A stretch of 26,008 nt of DNA. It comes from an uncultured Faecalibacterium sp. GTDB lineage: Bacteria; Bacillota; Clostridia; Oscillospirales; Ruminococcaceae. This document shows, one piece after another, positions 24,207-26,008 of the stretch (positions are counted from its first letter, which is position 1; the number at the start of each line of letters is the position of its first letter). The stretch is from the NCBI GenBank assembly GCA_900539945.1, contig UQDV01000034.1, positions 1-26,008 of the forward strand, written 5' to 3'. The position numbers and the translations under genes are program-made. The notes under the pieces were generated by a model. That model worked only from the letters and a program-made list of their open reading frames with translations. It ran no database searches and was not told the DNA's origin.

Positions 24207-24275
24207 TTTACCGGATTTTGCGGCTTTTTTACCGTCCGGACGGCCCCGCCCCATAGGTTTTACCAAAGCTTTGCA
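24207..24275 (+). promoter_or_regulatory. Pho-box-like repeats upstream of the alkaline phosphatase
   Basis: TTTACC (24207), TTTGCG (24217), TTTACC (24228), TTTACC (24259) and TTTGCA (24270) lie on one face of the helix, with 10 to 11 bases between neighbours inside each group. They resemble the TT(A/C/T)A(C/T)A half-sites at 11-bp spacing bound by PhoP/PhoB response regulators. The last pair ends just upstream of the weak -35 region. A 12-bp palindrome, CCGTCCGGACGG, sits at 24232-24243. This 307-base divergent region holds no gene. Confidence 0.45.
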
Positions 24276-24284
24276 CGGGGCTGG

Positions 24285-24314
24285 TTTCGGCCCGGGGCAG
24301 AAACGCGCTACAAT
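24285..24314 (+). promoter_or_regulatory. Promoter of the alkaline phosphatase, weak -35
   Basis: A good TACAAT (24309-24314) lies 69 bases before the start codon, but the -35 position (TTTCGG at 24285-24290) is poor. This fits a promoter that needs an activator such as PhoP bound upstream. Confidence 0.5.
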
Positions 24315-24382
24315 AAAGCCGTTCCCGGATGATAAAAAACAAAGGCCTGAGGTCAGGCCGGATCAAGAGAGAGGATATTGCA

Positions 24383-25921
24383 ATGAAGAACGAAAAGATC
24401 TCCCGCCGCAGCTTTCTGAAGGCCAGCGCTGTGGCTTCTGCACTGGGCGTGATGGCTGCGGCTCCCGCCGCCCACGCTGCCGGTGCCGACGAGGCTGCCG
24501 CTCAGATCGAGGAAGAGAACTGCCTGCTGAAGAAGCCCAAATACATCTTCCTGTTCATCGGCGACGGCATGGGCACCGCCCAGATCCAGTCCGCCCGCTT
24601 CTACAAGGGCACCGTGGACAACAACGGCGCTGTGACCGAGGCCGACCTGAGCTTCACCAGCTTCCCCCATGTGGGCAGCGTGACCACCTACGACAGCACC
24701 TCCTTCTGCCCGGACTCCGCTTCCACGGCCACTTCCATTGCCACCGGCCACAAGACCGAGAGCGGTGTCATCAACATGTGCCCCTGGACCCGCGATGTAC
24801 CCTATGAGACCATTGCCGAGAAGCTGCACGCCCAGAAGGGCTACAAGGTGGGCGTGGTGTCCACCGTGAACATCGACCACGCCACCCCTGCTGCCTTCTA
24901 CGCCCATCAAAAGACCCGCAAGAACTACTACGAGATCGGCGTGGAACTGGCAAACTCCGGCTTTGAGTACTTTGCCGGCGGCGAGTTCCAGAAGGTGAAG
25001 GGCGACGGCACCGGCCCCGACAACCACGAAGTGGCTGCTCAGGCCGGTTATAACGTGGTCACCACCCAAGCTGCTGCCGCTGCCCTGACCGCCGGTGCCG
25101 ACAAGACCCTGATCATTGCCGAGGAGCTGGCCGACGGCAAGGCCATGAACTACGCCATGGACGCCGCTGGCGGCGAGTGGCAGCTGACCGACTATGTGAA
25201 GAAGGGCATCGAGCTGCTGGACAACCGCAAGGGCTTCTTCCTGATGACCGAGTCCGGCAAGATCGACTGGGCCTGCCACGCCAACGATGCCGCCGCTTCC
25301 ATCCACGATGTGCTGGAGATGAGCAACGCCGTGCAGGCTGCTGTGGACTTCTACAACGCCCACCCCAACGAGACCCTGATCCTGGTCACCGCCGACCACG
25401 AGACCGGCGGCCTGGCCATCGGCTACAAGACCACCAACTACGACACCTTTCTCACCAACCTGACCCACCAGAAAATGTCCTACGCCAAGTTCGACACCGA
25501 CTATGTGCAGAACTACATCGCCAACAAGACCCCCTTTGAGACGGCCATGCAGGATGTGAAGGCAGCCTTCGGCCTGACCCTGCCCACCGACCCGGATGCC
25601 GCCAACGCCGGCAAGCTGCTGCTGACCGACTATGAGGTGCAGAACCTGCGCACCGCCTACGACCGCACCCTGGAAGTGGGCTCTGCCAGCCAGAAGGACA
25701 TGACCCAGCAGGATTATGAACTGTACGGCACCTACATTCCCTTCAGCATGGCCATCTGCCACACCATCAACCACAAGTCCGGCATGGACCACACCACCTA
25801 TGCCCACACCGGTGCCATGGTCAACCTGTATGCCATGGGCGTCGGTGCCGAGAAGTTCGGCGGCGTGTACGACAACACCGAGGTCTTCCACAAGCTGGCC
25901 GAGCTGACCAGCGTGCAGTGA
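24383..25921 (+). CDS. Alkaline phosphatase with Tat signal peptide
   Basis: This 512-residue secreted enzyme releases phosphate from organic phosphoesters. It starts with a Tat signal: SRRSFLK at 7-13, a hydrophobic stretch and an AHA site near residue 32. The mature part has the PhoA-type sites: IGDGMG with metal ligand Asp61, the nucleophile Ser112 in CPDSASTATSIATG, HATPAAFYAH, IDWACHANDA (Asp295, His299), TADHETGG (Asp338, His339) and a late HTG. Domain order and length are usual. The ATG at 24383 has GAGAGAGG upstream; an earlier ATG (24329) would bury the signal peptide. Possible Pho boxes precede it. Cytoplasmic folding before export implies a Tat translocase elsewhere in the genome. 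An insertion sequence appears to begin 28 bases after its stop. Confidence 0.93.
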   Translation: MKNEKISRRSFLKASAVASALGVMAAAPAAHAAGADEAAAQIEEENCLLKKPKYIFLFIGDGMGTAQIQSARFYKGTVDNNGAVTEADLSFTSFPHVGSVTTYDSTSFCPDSASTATSIATGHKTESGVINMCPWTRDVPYETIAEKLHAQKGYKVGVVSTVNIDHATPAAFYAHQKTRKNYYEIGVELANSGFEYFAGGEFQKVKGDGTGPDNHEVAAQAGYNVVTTQAAAAALTAGADKTLIIAEELADGKAMNYAMDAAGGEWQLTDYVKKGIELLDNRKGFFLMTESGKIDWACHANDAAASIHDVLEMSNAVQAAVDFYNAHPNETLILVTADHETGGLAIGYKTTNYDTFLTNLTHQKMSYAKFDTDYVQNYIANKTPFETAMQDVKAAFGLTLPTDPDAANAGKLLLTDYEVQNLRTAYDRTLEVGSASQKDMTQQDYELYGTYIPFSMAICHTINHKSGMDHTTYAHTGAMVNLYAMGVGAEKFGGVYDNTEVFHKLAELTSVQ

Positions 25922-25948
25922 TCACTTCATCCAAAAAGCCCCGCTCTG

Positions 25949-26008
25949 TGTCGTGATATGAACCCCAAAAGTTAGACAAAAAACGAATTAAGCGGCCCCA
26001 ACGGTCTG
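25949..26008 (+). mobile_element. Probable left end of an IS3-type insertion sequence, cut by window edge
   Basis: TGTCGTGATATGAACCCCAA and the following AAGTTAGAC resemble the terminal inverted repeats of IS3-family elements, which commonly start with TG and contain GACCCC-A-rich-GTTNGAC. Base composition drops from GC-rich to AT-rich here. The transposase genes would lie beyond the window, so orientation and family are tentative. Confidence 0.5.

Noticed and set aside
24353..25891. 512-codon minus-strand frame opposite the alkaline phosphatase
   Set aside because: Gly/Val/His-rich shadow of a gene with complete active-site motifs; no ribosome binding site or promoter on that strand.

Overview
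The window is about 26 kb of GC-rich Firmicute chromosome with short intergenic gaps. Gene content (mraZ-rsmH-ftsL-PBP2 cell-wall cluster, DUF5685 and J-domain neighbours, DegV, Cof-type HAD), strong AGGAGG-type ribosome binding sites and sigma-A promoters fit a gut Oscillospiraceae (Ruminococcaceae) bacterium of the Faecalibacterium/Gemmiger/Subdoligranulum kind. The genus is an inference from composition and gene order, not a search result.

Region 1 (1-9767, all minus strand) is the division and cell-wall (dcw) operon, read mraZ > rsmH > ftsL > PBP2 (PASTA) > murF > mraY-like > ftsW > murG > a truncated ORF. It starts from a clear promoter followed by three 10-bp MraZ boxes. A strong terminator-like hairpin lies between ftsL and PBP2. 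murD and murE are absent. The mraY-like protein is full length and colinear with MraY but has lost a catalytic aspartate and most of the HHH motif.

Region 2 (9803-11007, minus) holds rsmD and a coiled-coil gene, with their own promoter and terminator. Region 3 (11021-16551, plus) holds a flavodoxin-like reductase, a cytosolic GH2 glycosidase with Gly in place of the acid/base Glu, and a three-gene cluster: a zinc-ribbon membrane protein, a DUF5685 protein and a J-domain/TPR protein. That cluster is the best candidate for an undescribed system.

Region 4 (16571-20418, minus) contains tRNA-Thr(GGT), a perfect 32-bp palindrome, rpoD with a long acidic insertion, a FabG-like reductase with a Pro/Ala/Glu-rich N-terminal extension, tadA and a small CPBP protease. 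Region 5 contains degV (plus), then a VTT/DedA-type membrane protein, a DEDDh exonuclease with a zinc ribbon, and a Cof-type HAD phosphatase (minus). A Tat-type alkaline phosphatase (plus) follows, preceded by Pho-box-like repeats. The last 60 bases look like the start of an IS3-type insertion sequence just after the phosphatase gene.

I see no CRISPR array, rRNA, prophage or defence locus. Most of the window is housekeeping; the unusual signals are the altered MraY and GH2 active sites, the zinc-ribbon/DUF5685/J-protein cluster, the sigma-factor insertion and the palindrome.
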